DNA of 64,000 nt from Bradyrhizobium sp. 21 (GCF_023073335.1 NZ_JADPJG010000002.1:62001-126000); one strand, 5' to 3'. Positions 41,574-50,965 are shown, counted from the first letter of the stretch. Notes: generated from the letters alone by a model not told the origin. Made by a program: numbers and translations.

Positions 41574-42002
41574 ATGACGCCCGAACAGATCACCCTCGTC
41601 CAGCAGAGCTTTTCCAAGGTCGCGCCGATTTCCGAAGCGGCCGCGGTGCTGTTCTACGATCGCTTGTTCGAGGTCGCACCGTCCGTGCGCGCGATGTTTC
41701 CCGAGGACATGACCGAGCAGCGCAAGAAGCTGATGGGCATGCTCGCCGCCGTCGTCGGCGGCCTGTCGAATCTGGACTCGATTCTTCCCGCCGCCTCGGC
41801 GCTTGCGAAGCGGCACGTCGGCTATGGCGCCAAGGCCGAGCACTACCCCGTGGTCGGCGCGACCTTGCTGTGGACCCTAGAGAAGGGTCTTGGCGAGGCC
41901 TGGACACCCGAACTCGCCACGGCCTGGACCGACGCCTATGGCGTGCTGTCCGGCTACATGATTTCCGAGGCCTACGGCGCACAGTCGCAGGCCGCCGAAT
42001 AG
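41574..42002 (+). CDS. bjgb: Single-domain haemoglobin
   Basis: A 142-residue globin domain without a flavohaemoglobin reductase part. MTPEQITLVQQSFSKVAPIS begins helix A; LFYDRLFEVAP includes the distal B10 tyrosine (Tyr29 region); the proximal heme ligand is His81 in AKRHVGYGAKAEHYPVVGATL. In Bradyrhizobium the product (Bjgb) has been linked to removal of nitric oxide formed during nitrate assimilation, using the neighbouring flavoprotein as reductase. AGGAG precedes the start and the stop overlaps the ribosome site of flp. Confidence 0.9.
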   Translation: MTPEQITLVQQSFSKVAPISEAAAVLFYDRLFEVAPSVRAMFPEDMTEQRKKLMGMLAAVVGGLSNLDSILPAASALAKRHVGYGAKAEHYPVVGATLLWTLEKGLGEAWTPELATAWTDAYGVLSGYMISEAYGAQSQAAE

Positions 42003-42012
42003 GAGACGCCTT

Positions 42013-43230
42013 GTGAGTGAACCGCTGGTCATCGTCGGTAACGGTATGGCGGCCGCGCGGCTTGTCGATGAGCTCGCCAAGTTCGCGCTGGGCCGCTACG
42101 CTGTTGCCGTTATCGGCGATGAGCCGCGGCTCGCTTACAACCGCGTGCTGCTCTCGTCCGTGCTTGCCGGCGAGACCGGCTCGCACGAAATCGAGCTCAG
42201 GCCCGCCGATTGGTGGCGCCATCGCGGCGTTACGGTGCGCTACGGCTATCGCGTCACCGAGGTCGATGTCGGCCGCCGCGAGCTCAAGATCGAGGGCGAA
42301 GAGAGCATGGAATATTCCAAGCTCGTGCTCGCCACCGGCTCGACGCCGCTGCGGCTCAACGTGCCGGGCGCCGATCTCGCCGGCGTGCACACCTTCCGCG
42401 ACACCCGCGACGTCGACCTGCTGCTGACGCTGGCAGCGGCGAAGAAACGCGTCGTCGTGGTCGGCGGTGGCTTGCTCGGGCTTGAAGCGGCCTACGGGCT
42501 GGCCAAGGCCGGCGCGCCGGTGACGTTGCTGCATCTGATGGACCGGCTGATGGAGCGCCAGCTCGATCTGCCGGCCGCCGACCTGCTCAAGACGCTGGTC
42601 GAGCGCAAGGGCATCCGCATCCTGCTCAACGCGAGCACCAAATGCATCCATGGCGAGGACCATGTCGAAGCCGTCGAGCTTGCCGACGGCACTCGCATCG
42701 AGGCCGACGCCGTGATCTTCGCCGCCGGCATCAGGCCCAACATCGCGCTGGCCAGGGACGCCGGCATCGCGGTCAACCGCGGCATCGTCGTCAACGACGA
42801 GATGCAGACGGCCTCGCCCGACATCTACGCGCTCGGCGAATGCGCCGAGCATCGCGGCACCTGCTATGGCCTGGTCGAGCCGGCCTACGAGCAGGCGCGG
42901 GTGCTGGCGCGGCATCTCGCCGGCCGGCCCGCCTCCTACCAGGGCAGCGTGGTCTCGACCAATCTGAAGGTCTCGGGTGTGAGCGTGTTTTCAGCCGGCG
43001 ACTTCATGGGCGGGGAGGGCAGCGAGAGCCTCGTGCTCGCCGACCGCAGGCGCGGCACCTACAAGAAGCTCGTCATTGCCGACGGCCGGCTCACCGGCGC
43101 CGTGCTGATCGGCGATACCGTCGATGCGCTCTGGTATCTCGAGCTGATCCGCAATCGCGAGAAAGTCGCGGCGATCCGCACCGACATGATGTTCGGCCGC
43201 GCGCTCGCGCGTCCTTCCAAGGCAGCTTGA
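42013..43230 (+). CDS. flp: FAD-dependent NAD(P)H oxidoreductase of the nitrate operon
   Basis: A 405-residue pyridine-nucleotide-disulfide-type reductase without the redox disulfide. LVIVGNGMAAARLVDEL binds FAD, RVVVVGGGLLGLEAAYGLAK binds NAD(P)H, and PDIYALGECAEHRG is the second FAD motif. It is similar to the N-terminal part of NirB/NasB and to rubredoxin reductases. It is thought to supply electrons to the nitrate reductase and the haemoglobin. It starts at GTG with AGGAG overlapping the bjgb stop codon, and lies 14 bases before nasC. Confidence 0.9.
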   Translation: MSEPLVIVGNGMAAARLVDELAKFALGRYAVAVIGDEPRLAYNRVLLSSVLAGETGSHEIELRPADWWRHRGVTVRYGYRVTEVDVGRRELKIEGEESMEYSKLVLATGSTPLRLNVPGADLAGVHTFRDTRDVDLLLTLAAAKKRVVVVGGGLLGLEAAYGLAKAGAPVTLLHLMDRLMERQLDLPAADLLKTLVERKGIRILLNASTKCIHGEDHVEAVELADGTRIEADAVIFAAGIRPNIALARDAGIAVNRGIVVNDEMQTASPDIYALGECAEHRGTCYGLVEPAYEQARVLARHLAGRPASYQGSVVSTNLKVSGVSVFSAGDFMGGEGSESLVLADRRRGTYKKLVIADGRLTGAVLIGDTVDALWYLELIRNREKVAAIRTDMMFGRALARPSKAA

Positions 43231-43244
43231 CGGGGCGGCTCGAG

Positions 43245-45950
43245 ATGACGGTGATCGATCCAACGCTGCGCGCCACCAAGACGACCTGCCCCTATTGCGG
43301 CGTCGGCTGCGGCGTGCTGGCAACGCCCGACGGCAAGGGTGCTGCTGCAATCGCGGGCGATCCCGATCATCCCGCCAATTTCGGCCGGCTGTGCTCGAAG
43401 GGCTCGGCGCTCGGCGAGACCGTCGGGCTGGAAAGCCGGCTGCTCTATCCGATGATCCGCTGCAAAGGCGTGCTCGAACGCGTCGCCTGGAGCGATGCGC
43501 TCGACCACGTCGCCCACCGCATGCAGCACATCGTCGCGCGCGACGGCGCCGACGCGGTTGCATTCTATCTCTCCGGCCAGCTCCTGACCGAGGACTATTA
43601 CGTCGCCAACAAGCTGATGAAGGGATTCGTCGGCACGGCCAATGTCGACACCAATTCGCGGTTGTGCATGTCGTCCTCGGTCGCCGGCCATCGCCGCGCC
43701 TTCGGTGCCGACACCGTGCCCGGCTGCTACGAGGATCTCGACCAGGCCGATTTGCTCGTCTTCGTCGGCTCGAACGCGGCCTGGTGCCATCCGGTGCTGT
43801 TCCAGCGCATGATCAAGAACCGGCAGGAGCGCGGCGCGCGGATGATCGTGATCGATCCGCGCCGCACCGATACGGCGGGCGACGTCGATCTGTTCCTGGG
43901 CCTCAAGCCCGGCACCGACACCGCGTTGTTCTCCGGTCTGTTCGTCCATCTCGCCGACAATGGTGCACTGGACCGGGACTACATCGCGCGCAACACGTCG
44001 GGATTCGACGATGCGCTGGCGCGTGCGCGCAGCATCGCCGGCAGCGCGACCGCGACCGCGCTTGCCACCGGCCTCACCGAGCAGGACGTCGCAAGCTTCT
44101 TCAAGATGTTCCGCGACACGCCGCGTGTCGTCACGCTGTATTCGCAGGGCGTCAACCAGTCGGCGCAGGGCACCGACAAGGTCAACGCGATCCTCAACTG
44201 TCACCTCGCCACGGGGCGTATCGGCAAGCTTGGCGCTTCGCCGTTTTCGCTCACGGGCCAGCCCAATGCGATGGGCGGCCGCGAGGTCGGCGGCCTCGCC
44301 AACCAGCTCGCCGCGCATATGAATTTCACGCCGCCCGACATCGACCGCGTGCGGCGGTTCTGGAAGGCGCCGCGCATCGCCACCCATGAGGGGCTGAAGG
44401 CGGTACAGCTGTTCGAGGCGATCAACCGCGGCGAGGTCAAGGCGCTGTGGGTGATGGGCACCAACCCGGTGGTGTCGCTGCCCGACGCCGACTTCGTGCG
44501 CGAGGCGCTGAAGAAGCTCGAACTATTCGTGGTCTCCGAGAACGTGCTCTCCAACGACACGGTCGAGGCGGGCCCGCATGTGCTTTTGCCCGCGCTTGCC
44601 TGGGGCGAGAAGTCGGGCACCGTCACCAATTCCGAGCGCCGGATCTCGCGCCAGCGCGCGTTCCTGCCGGCGCCGGGCGAAGCGCGGCCGGATTGGTGGG
44701 TCGTGAGCGAGACCGCCAAGCGCCTCGGCTTCGGCGACAGTTTTGACTACAAATCGGCCGCGGATATCTTCCGCGAGCATGCCGCGCTCTCGGCCTTCGA
44801 GAACAATGGCAGCCGTGATTTCGACATCGGCGCGCTCACCGGGCTGTCCGACGAAGCCTTCGATGCGTTGAAGCCCGTGCTTTGGCCCGCGCGCGAGGGC
44901 GAGGCGCCCGGCGAACGGTTCTTTGCCGAGGGCGGCTTCTTCACCAATGACGGCAAGGGCCGTTTCATTGCGCCGGAAATGCCGGCGTTGCGCGGCGAGA
45001 CCGGCCCGTCGCGGCCGCTACGGCTCAACACCGGGCGCATCCGCGACCAGTGGCACACCATGACGCGCACGGGCCTGAGCCAGCGGCTGGGCGCACATCT
45101 GCCGGAGCCCTTCGTCGAGATCCATCCCGACGACGCTAACAAATACAACATCGCTCACGGTGGCTTTGCTCGCATCACCACCGACCACGGCCAGTGCATC
45201 CTGAAGGTGGCCGTCAGCGAGCGGCAGCAGCGCGGCACGCTGTTCGCGCCGATCCACTGGAGCGCGATGAACGCCTCGCACGGCCGCGTCGGCGCGCTGG
45301 TCGCTCCCTTCACCGATCCGTTCTCGGGGCAGCCGGAGTCGAAGGCGACGCCGGCCGCGATCGCGCCGTATGAATACGTCTTCCGCGGCTTCGCGCTGTC
45401 GCGCAAGCAGCTCGATCTGCCGTCCAACCTGCTGTGGACCCGCGTCACGGTCGCCGGCGGCTTCGGCTATCTCTTCGCCGACAATGCGGATCTTTCGCGC
45501 TGGCCGGCCTGGCTCGATGGCGTCGCGGGCGAGGATGTCGCCGACTACCGCGACTTCGGCGGCGGGGTCTATCGTGCGGCGTCTTTCGCGGGCGACCGCA
45601 TCGAGACCTGCCTGTTCGTCGGCCCCGCGCATGATGCTGGCGACTGGGAGGTGGTGAAGAGCCTGTTCGTCGCCGATCACGTCACCGATGAGCAGCGCCG
45701 CATGCTGCTCTCCGGCAAATCCAGCGAAGGCGCCGCCGCGACCGGCCCCATCGTCTGCGCCTGCTTCGGCGTCGGCCGCGGCACCATCTGCGAGACCATC
45801 GCCGCCGGTGCGCGCACGGCGGCCGAGATCGGCGTAAAGCTCAAGGCCGGCACCAATTGCGGTTCCTGCATCCCCGAACTGAAGCGCCTGATCGCGACGA
45901 CGGAAGTGGCGCCTGCGAACCAGGTCAAGCTCGCGGGCGCGGCGGGGTAG
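43245..45950 (+). CDS. nasC: Assimilatory nitrate reductase catalytic subunit with C-terminal [2Fe-2S] BFD domain
   Basis: A 901-residue molybdenum enzyme. The N-terminal [4Fe-4S] cysteines are Cys15, 18, 22 and 50; the molybdenum ligand is Cys141 in NSRLCMSS. The molybdopterin domains run to about residue 690 (TGRIRDQWHTMTRTG begins the cofactor-binding domain). A BFD-like [2Fe-2S] domain follows at the C-terminus with Cys838, 840, 872 and 875 (VCACFGVGRG, NCGSC). It reduces nitrate to nitrite in the cytosol. The BFD domain presumably takes electrons from Flp. An upstream in-frame extension overlapping flp is an artefact. Confidence 0.93.
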   Translation: MTVIDPTLRATKTTCPYCGVGCGVLATPDGKGAAAIAGDPDHPANFGRLCSKGSALGETVGLESRLLYPMIRCKGVLERVAWSDALDHVAHRMQHIVARDGADAVAFYLSGQLLTEDYYVANKLMKGFVGTANVDTNSRLCMSSSVAGHRRAFGADTVPGCYEDLDQADLLVFVGSNAAWCHPVLFQRMIKNRQERGARMIVIDPRRTDTAGDVDLFLGLKPGTDTALFSGLFVHLADNGALDRDYIARNTSGFDDALARARSIAGSATATALATGLTEQDVASFFKMFRDTPRVVTLYSQGVNQSAQGTDKVNAILNCHLATGRIGKLGASPFSLTGQPNAMGGREVGGLANQLAAHMNFTPPDIDRVRRFWKAPRIATHEGLKAVQLFEAINRGEVKALWVMGTNPVVSLPDADFVREALKKLELFVVSENVLSNDTVEAGPHVLLPALAWGEKSGTVTNSERRISRQRAFLPAPGEARPDWWVVSETAKRLGFGDSFDYKSAADIFREHAALSAFENNGSRDFDIGALTGLSDEAFDALKPVLWPAREGEAPGERFFAEGGFFTNDGKGRFIAPEMPALRGETGPSRPLRLNTGRIRDQWHTMTRTGLSQRLGAHLPEPFVEIHPDDANKYNIAHGGFARITTDHGQCILKVAVSERQQRGTLFAPIHWSAMNASHGRVGALVAPFTDPFSGQPESKATPAAIAPYEYVFRGFALSRKQLDLPSNLLWTRVTVAGGFGYLFADNADLSRWPAWLDGVAGEDVADYRDFGGGVYRAASFAGDRIETCLFVGPAHDAGDWEVVKSLFVADHVTDEQRRMLLSGKSSEGAAATGPIVCACFGVGRGTICETIAAGARTAAEIGVKLKAGTNCGSCIPELKRLIATTEVAPANQVKLAGAAG

Positions 45951-45972
45951 AAACCCTCCCTCTTCTCCTCTT

Positions 45973-46059
45973 GTAGCCCGGATGCAGCGAAACGAAATCC
46001 GGGACCTCGCTGCCGCCTCGCGAGAAACCCCGATTGCGCTTCGCTGCATCCGGGCTACG
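45973..46059. repeat. Palindromic repeat, family B (GTAGCCCGGATG)
   Basis: GTAGCCCGGATGCAGCG at the left and CGCTGCATCCGGGCTAC at the right make an 87-base element, with inner partial pairing. It immediately follows nasC and may act as its transcript end. It is a repeat type common in Bradyrhizobium and related genera. Confidence 0.85.
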
Positions 46060-46102
46060 AGGTCCTTCGGTGTTGATGCAGCCAAGCGCGATATCTCCTT
46101 AT

Positions 46103-46226
46103 CGTCGTCCTGGCGAAAGCCAGGACCCATTAGCCCGGGTTAGTGTTGTTAAAGCACGGTGTGGCCACCATCTACCGCGGCAACATCTGCTTGTGGTAAT
46201 GGGTCCTGGCTTTCGCCAGGACGACG
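46103..46226. repeat. Repeat with a 30-bp perfect inverted repeat, family C
   Basis: The arms 46103-46132 and 46197-46226 (CGTCGTCCTGGCGAAAGCCA at the start of the left arm) are perfect complements over 30 bases and enclose 64 bases with no gene. The inner part of each arm is itself self-complementary (TCCTGGCGAAAGCCAGGA). The right arm ends ten bases before the ribosome site of the aldo/keto reductase gene. Confidence 0.85.
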
Positions 46227-46245
46227 TCTGGAGATCGGAGCAGAC

Positions 46246-47085
46246 ATGAAGACCAAACCCTTCGGCAAAACCAGCACCAACGTTTCCGTCATCGGGCAGG
46301 GCACCTGGTATCTCGACCACGGCGACCGCAAACGCGCGATCGCGGCGCTTCAGCGCGGGCTCGATCTCGGCATGACCCACATCGACACCGCCGAGATGTA
46401 TGGCGATGCCGAGCTCGTCATTGCCGATGCGATCGCGGGCCGTCGCGACGAGGTGTTTCTGGTCTCAAAGGTGCTGCCGAGCAACGCTTCGCGGCGAGGA
46501 ACCATCACCGCCTGCGAGCGCTCGCTGAAGCGGCTGAAGACCGATCGGCTCGACTGCTACCTGCTGCATTGGCGCGGCTCGTATCCGCTGGAGGACACCG
46601 TCGCCGCGTTCGAGGATCTAGTGAAGGCCGGCAAGATCAAATCCTGGGGCGTCTCCAGTTTCGATGCCGACGATCTCGATGAAATTCTCGACGTTGCCGG
46701 CGAAGACCGCATCGCCTGCAATCAGGTGCTCTATCATCTCAAGGAGCGTGCGATCGAGCATGCGGTGGTTCCGTGGTGCGAACGGCATGGCGTCTCTGTG
46801 GTCGCCTATTCGCCGTTCGGCCACGACGATTTCCCGACGAGCAACAGCAAGGGCGGCGCCGTGCTTGCGCGCATCGCAGAAGCACGGCTCGTGACGCCGC
46901 GTCAGGTCGCGCTGAGTTTCCTCACCCGTGCGACTACGGTGTTTGCGATCCCGAAGGCTTCGTCGGCGGAACATGCCGGCGAAAATGCGGCCGCTGGCGA
47001 TCTTGAGCTGACGAGAGAAGAGATTGCCGCGCTCGACGCGGCGTTTCCGCGAGGTCCGAAGCCGCACGGCCTGCCCATGCTGTAG
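46246..47085 (+). CDS. Aldo/keto reductase
   Basis: A 279-residue AKR barrel. The catalytic tetrad is visible: Asp and Tyr in HIDTAEMYGDAE, Lys in FLVSKVLPSN, His in CYLLHWRGSYP. The C-terminal AIPKASSAEHAGENAAAGDL binds NADPH. It reduces carbonyls in the cytosol; the substrate is unknown. The ATG at 46246 has GGAG upstream; the longer frame runs into the repeat element. Confidence 0.9.
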   Translation: MKTKPFGKTSTNVSVIGQGTWYLDHGDRKRAIAALQRGLDLGMTHIDTAEMYGDAELVIADAIAGRRDEVFLVSKVLPSNASRRGTITACERSLKRLKTDRLDCYLLHWRGSYPLEDTVAAFEDLVKAGKIKSWGVSSFDADDLDEILDVAGEDRIACNQVLYHLKERAIEHAVVPWCERHGVSVVAYSPFGHDDFPTSNSKGGAVLARIAEARLVTPRQVALSFLTRATTVFAIPKASSAEHAGENAAAGDLELTREEIAALDAAFPRGPKPHGLPML

Positions 47086-47162
47086 CGCACAAAAGCCTAT
47101 TATTAATGGAGTCTTGACGCGCGCGGACGTGAGCGCATATCGGCATCCTGTTTTCGGAAGTT

Positions 47163-48212
47163 GTGAAAGCGGCGCAATTGTCGTTTTTTACGACCGTTCC
47201 CGATTCGCATTTCCCAGGTTTAGCCGTGACCCCGCCGCCCGCCGTAGCCGCAAGGCTCGACAGTATTCCCATGCCCGTGCCGGAGAAGAAGCAGGAGGCC
47301 CGCCGCGCGCCTGCGCGCGTCGATCATCCCTTCAAAGGCATCGCGCTGATCCTGCTGTCGACCGTGTTCCTCGGCTGTTCCGACGTCACCGCGAAATATT
47401 TGTCGACGAGTCTGCCCTCGATCGAGATTACCTGGATCCGCTTTCTCACCTTCGCCCTGATCATGGTGCCGGCGATGCTGCCGGGCTCGCCGCTCTATGC
47501 GATGCGCACCAAACGGCTCGGCACGCACGTGATGCGCGGCGCGGCGCTGCTTGGCTCCTCGCTGTTCTTCATCACCGGACTTGGCTTCCTGCCGATTGCG
47601 GAGGCTTCGGCGACCGGCTTCGTCGCACCGCTGTTCGTCACCGCGCTGTCGATCGTCTTCCTCGGCGAGAAGGTCGGCTTGCGCCGCTGGTTCGCCACCG
47701 CGCTCGGGCTCGTCGGCGTGCTGATCATCCTGCGCCCCGGCACCAACGCGTTTCATGCGGCCGCGTTCTTCCCGGTCGTCTCGGCGGCGTGCTGGGCCGG
47801 CACGCTGATCCTGACGCGCATGATGAGCGGCCGCGAGGCGGTCATCACGACCATGGCCTATTCATCGCTCACGGGCCTCGTGATCCTCACCGCGATCGTC
47901 CCGTTCGTCTGGGTCACGCCGTCCTGGAGCGCGATTGCGCTCGGCATCTTCATCGGCGTCGCCTCCACCGCGGGGCAATGGATCGTCGTGCTGGCCTATC
48001 GCTATGGCGATGCCTCGGTGCTGGCGCCGTTCTCCTACACGCAATTGCTGTGGGTCAGCATTTTGGGCTTCTTCATCTTCGGCGAATTGCCCGACGTCTG
48101 GACCATCACCGGCGCGGCCTTCATCGTCGCCAGCGGTCTCTACATCGCCCATCGCGAGCGCGTGCGCCGCACCCAGCTCCTGGTGCTCGAAGAACGTTCG
48201 CCGAACGCCTGA
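47163..48212 (+). CDS. DMT-family transporter (two EamA domains)
   Basis: Up to 349 residues with ten hydrophobic segments in two EamA repeats (GIALILLSTVFLGCSDVTAK starts the first, AAFFPVVSAACWAGTLILTR the second). Such proteins export metabolites or amino acids; no substrate is evident. The GTG at 47163 gives a polar 50-residue N-terminus; an ATG at 47271 would trim 36 residues and is equally possible, since neither has a clear ribosome site. Confidence 0.87.
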   Translation: MKAAQLSFFTTVPDSHFPGLAVTPPPAVAARLDSIPMPVPEKKQEARRAPARVDHPFKGIALILLSTVFLGCSDVTAKYLSTSLPSIEITWIRFLTFALIMVPAMLPGSPLYAMRTKRLGTHVMRGAALLGSSLFFITGLGFLPIAEASATGFVAPLFVTALSIVFLGEKVGLRRWFATALGLVGVLIILRPGTNAFHAAAFFPVVSAACWAGTLILTRMMSGREAVITTMAYSSLTGLVILTAIVPFVWVTPSWSAIALGIFIGVASTAGQWIVVLAYRYGDASVLAPFSYTQLLWVSILGFFIFGELPDVWTITGAAFIVASGLYIAHRERVRRTQLLVLEERSPNA

Positions 48213-48272
48213 CGCAATATCCCGAACCCGGCTTCGTGCTATCAACGGCCCCGACGAAGCGGGAGGAGCCGG

Positions 48273-49352
48273 ATGCGCGCTGCGATTTTCAGGAACGGAG
48301 AGATTGTCGTCGACCGGATGGCTGAGCCGAAGCCGGGCTCCGGCCAGGTGCTGGTCAAGACGCTTGCCTGCGGCATCTGCGGCTCCGATCTGCATGCGCG
48401 CCAACACGCTCACCGCATGGTGGAGATGGCGCGGAAGACCGGGCGCAAGCCGATGGATCTCACCCGCGACGTCGTGTTCGGCCATGAATTCTGCTGCGAG
48501 GTCGTCGACTACGGTCCCGGCACCGCGCGCAAGTTCAAGCCGGGCACGCGCGTATGCTCGCTGCCGGCCCTGGTGACGCCTGAGGGTATCGAGGGCATCG
48601 GCTATTCCAACGACAATATTGGCGGCTATGCCGAGGCGATGCTGCTGAGCGAAGCTTTGCTGCTCGAGGTGCCCAATGGTCTCGCGCCGGAGCATGCCGC
48701 GCTCACCGAGCCGCTCGCGGTCGGTGTTCACGCCGTGGCCAAGGCCAATATTCGCGGCGGCGAGGTGCCGCTGGTGATCGGCTGCGGCCCGGTCGGGCTC
48801 GCGGTGATCGCCGCGCTCAGGATCAGGGGCCTGCACCCGATCGTCGCCGCCGACTATTCACCGGCGCGGCGCGCGCTTGCCGCCAGGCTCGGCGCCGACA
48901 TCGTCGTCGATCCCAAGGTGTCGCAGCCCTATGCGACCTGGGCCGAGCACGCGCAGATGTCGGACGCGGAGAAAGCGGCGCGGCCGCCGCTCCAGGCCAT
49001 GCTCCCGGCACTGAAGCCCGCGATCATCTTCGAATGCGTCGGCGTGCCCGGCCTGTTGCAGCAGGTGTTCGAGGGTGCGCCGCGCGATGCGAGGATCGTC
49101 GTGGTCGGCGTCTGCATGGAGAGCGACAGAAGCGAACCCATGCTCGGCATCATGAAGGAGCTCAACGTTCAATATGTGCTCGGCTACACACCGGACGAAT
49201 TCGCGGCATCGCTGCGCCTGATCGCGGAAGGGCAGGTGGATGCCGCGTCCATGGTGACGGCGGAAGTCGGTATCGACGGCGTCGCAAAAGCCTTCGCCGA
49301 TCTCGCCAGCCCTGAAGCCCACACCAAGATCATCGTGCAGCCGTGGCGGTGA
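48273..49352 (+). CDS. Zinc-binding dehydrogenase (MDR family)
   Basis: A 359-residue medium-chain dehydrogenase. LACGICGSDLHARQHAHRM has the catalytic Cys, GHEFCCEVVDYG the His-Glu pair, and VIGCGPVGLAVIAALRIRG the NAD(P) fold. The four cysteines of the structural zinc lobe are missing, as in some family branches. The sequence FECVGVPGLLQQVFEGAPRD is typical of the alphaproteobacterial group annotated as zinc-binding dehydrogenase. Substrate unknown. A strong GGGAGGAG lies before the start. Confidence 0.88.
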   Translation: MRAAIFRNGEIVVDRMAEPKPGSGQVLVKTLACGICGSDLHARQHAHRMVEMARKTGRKPMDLTRDVVFGHEFCCEVVDYGPGTARKFKPGTRVCSLPALVTPEGIEGIGYSNDNIGGYAEAMLLSEALLLEVPNGLAPEHAALTEPLAVGVHAVAKANIRGGEVPLVIGCGPVGLAVIAALRIRGLHPIVAADYSPARRALAARLGADIVVDPKVSQPYATWAEHAQMSDAEKAARPPLQAMLPALKPAIIFECVGVPGLLQQVFEGAPRDARIVVVGVCMESDRSEPMLGIMKELNVQYVLGYTPDEFAASLRLIAEGQVDAASMVTAEVGIDGVAKAFADLASPEAHTKIIVQPWR

Positions 49353-49358
49353 CGGCTG

Positions 49359-49440
49359 GTAGGGTGGGTTAGCCGCGGGCGTAACCCACCTCTTATGCGG
49401 CAATAAAAGCGGTGGGTTACGCTTCGCTAACCCACCCTAC
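49359..49440. repeat. Palindromic repeat, family D (GTAGGGTGGGTTA)
   Basis: GTAGGGTGGGTTA and TAACCCACCCTAC are perfect 13-bp arms, and GTAACCCACC / GGTGGGTTAC inside form a second pair. A second, less regular copy lies at 55208-55298. It separates the convergent dehydrogenase and ppk2 genes. Confidence 0.85.
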
Positions 49441-49451
49441 GAGGCCTCTGG

Positions 49452-50366
49452 TCAATACTTCGACGGCACGTACATCTCCGGCGGAATCGGGCCGCGGTGA
49501 TAATCGGGATTGCGGACGCGCGGCGGCAGCACCACCGGCGCGCGGGCAACCTCCTGGTACGGCATCTGGCTCAGGAGGTGCGAGATGCAGTTGAGACGCG
49601 CGCGCTTCTTGTCCACGGCATCGACGATCCACCACGGCGAGTCCGGCAGGTGCGTATGCTCCAGCATCGTCTCCTTGGCCTTGGTGTACGCCTCCCAGCG
49701 GCTGCGCGCCTCGACGTCCATCGGGCTCAGCTTCCACTGCTTCAGCGGATCGCGGATGCGCATGGTGAAGCGGAACTGCTGCGTGTCGTCGGTGATCGAG
49801 AACCAGTACTTGATCAGGATGGTGCCCGAGCGGATCAGCATCCGCTCGAATTCCGGCACCGACTGGAAGAATTCCTGGTACTGCTCGTCGGTGCAGAAGC
49901 CCATCACGCGCTCGACGCCGGCGCGGTTGTACCAGCTGCGGTCGAACAGCACGATCTCGCCGCCCGCGGGCAGATGCGACACGTAACGCTGAAAGTACCA
50001 TTGCGTGCGCTCGCGCTCGCTCGGCGCCGGCAGGGCCGCGACACGGCAGATGCGGGGATTGAGGCGCTGGGTGATGCGCTTGATCACGCCGCCCTTGCCT
50101 GCGGAATCGCGGCCTTCGAACAGCACGACGACCTTCTTCTTCTCGCTCTGCACCCAGTCCTGGAGCTTGACAAGCTCGCCCTGGAGCCGGAGCAATTCCC
50201 TGAAATAGAGCCTGCGATCCACCGTCGGAGTGAGCGTGCCGGTCTCGTCCAGAAGCTCATCGAGACGGGCGTCGTCGAGCTCCATCTCCAGCTCCTCGTC
50301 GAGATCATCGGCCATCTCCCGGAGGATGCGCTCGCGCTTGGCGGTTTGGGAGGTGCGGTCGGTCAT
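49452..50366 (-). CDS. ppk2: Polyphosphate kinase 2
   Basis: A 304-residue PPK2 enzyme. Walker A is FEGRDSAGKGGVIKR, Walker B/lid start is LFDRSWYNRAGVERVMGFC, and WWIVDAVDKKRARLN is the conserved C-terminal motif. An acidic coiled helix of about 60 residues (DDLDEELEMELDDARLDELL) precedes the core. PPK2 uses polyphosphate to phosphorylate nucleotides or the reverse. One-domain length suggests class I (nucleoside diphosphates). The start at 50366 is the family position; 21 extra codons upstream are not supported. Confidence 0.9.
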   Translation of the reverse strand: MTDRTSQTAKRERILREMADDLDEELEMELDDARLDELLDETGTLTPTVDRRLYFRELLRLQGELVKLQDWVQSEKKKVVVLFEGRDSAGKGGVIKRITQRLNPRICRVAALPAPSERERTQWYFQRYVSHLPAGGEIVLFDRSWYNRAGVERVMGFCTDEQYQEFFQSVPEFERMLIRSGTILIKYWFSITDDTQQFRFTMRIRDPLKQWKLSPMDVEARSRWEAYTKAKETMLEHTHLPDSPWWIVDAVDKKRARLNCISHLLSQMPYQEVARAPVVLPPRVRNPDYHRGPIPPEMYVPSKY

Positions 50367-50454
50367 GGGCTCTTCTCTCGGCTTGGATACGCGTGATCCA
50401 CGACCATCAGCGGGGTTTGTTGCACGCATGTGACAGCGGTGGCTCGATAGGCTG

Positions 50455-50916
50455 TCACACCGGCAGCGCGATCGAATATTTCACCTGGCTGAGCGCAAAG
50501 CTCGACTCGATCGAGGCGATGCCGTCGAGCCGGGTCAGCTTGGTCTTGAGGAAAGTCTCGTAGGAGGCGAGATCGGCGGCGACCACGCGAAGCAGATAGT
50601 CGCGGTTGCCGGTCATCAGATAACACTCCAGCACCTCGTCCCATTTCGAGATCGCGCGGGCAAAGCGGTTGAGATCCTCCTCCTTCTGCCGCGCCAGCTT
50701 GATAGAGATGAAGACGCTGACATGCAGCCCCAGCGCCTTCTGGTCCACGGTCGCGATGTAGCGCGAGATCACGCCGCGCTCTTCCAATAGCTTGACGCGG
50801 CGGTGGCAGGGCGAGACCGAGAGCCCGACCTTGTCGGCGAGCTCCTGCATGGTCAGCCGGCTGTCGTTCTGGAGCAACGCGAGGATTTTTCGGTCGATGG
50901 TGTCGAGCGCGGTCAT
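50455..50916 (-). CDS. Lrp/AsnC-family regulator
   Basis: A 153-residue regulator. Residues 5-50 are the helix-turn-helix (LDTIDRKILALLQNDSRLTM, VSPCHRRVKLLEE), followed by the RAM ligand-binding domain (VFISIKLARQKEEDLNRFAR, LECYLMTGNRDYLLRVVAAD). It forms octamers and responds to an amino acid. It is divergent from the 2-oxoacid dehydrogenase gene, the same arrangement as mdeR/mdeB of Pseudomonas putida, so it is a likely regulator of that gene. Confidence 0.9.
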   Translation of the reverse strand: MTALDTIDRKILALLQNDSRLTMQELADKVGLSVSPCHRRVKLLEERGVISRYIATVDQKALGLHVSVFISIKLARQKEEDLNRFARAISKWDEVLECYLMTGNRDYLLRVVAADLASYETFLKTKLTRLDGIASIESSFALSQVKYSIALPV

Positions 50917-50946
50917 TGGGATGATACCTGTAGTTTTGGCGTATTT

Positions 50947-50965
50947 ATTGGAATGATATCCCAAT
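50947..50965. promoter_or_regulatory. Candidate Lrp-type operator
   Basis: ATTGG-N9-CCAAT, an inverted repeat in the AT-rich gap between the regulator and the E1 gene; ATTGGGATGATA at 50915-50926 resembles one half of it. Position fits a site for the divergent Lrp-type regulator. Confidence 0.45.

Noticed and set aside
41590-42915. 441-codon open frame on the minus strand
   Set aside because: Antisense to bjgb and flp; Arg/Ala/Gly-rich with no domain.
42642-43244. 201-codon N-terminal extension of nasC
   Set aside because: It runs through flp in another frame and is Arg-rich; the [4Fe-4S] cysteine motif begins 15 residues after the ATG at 43245, the normal family start.
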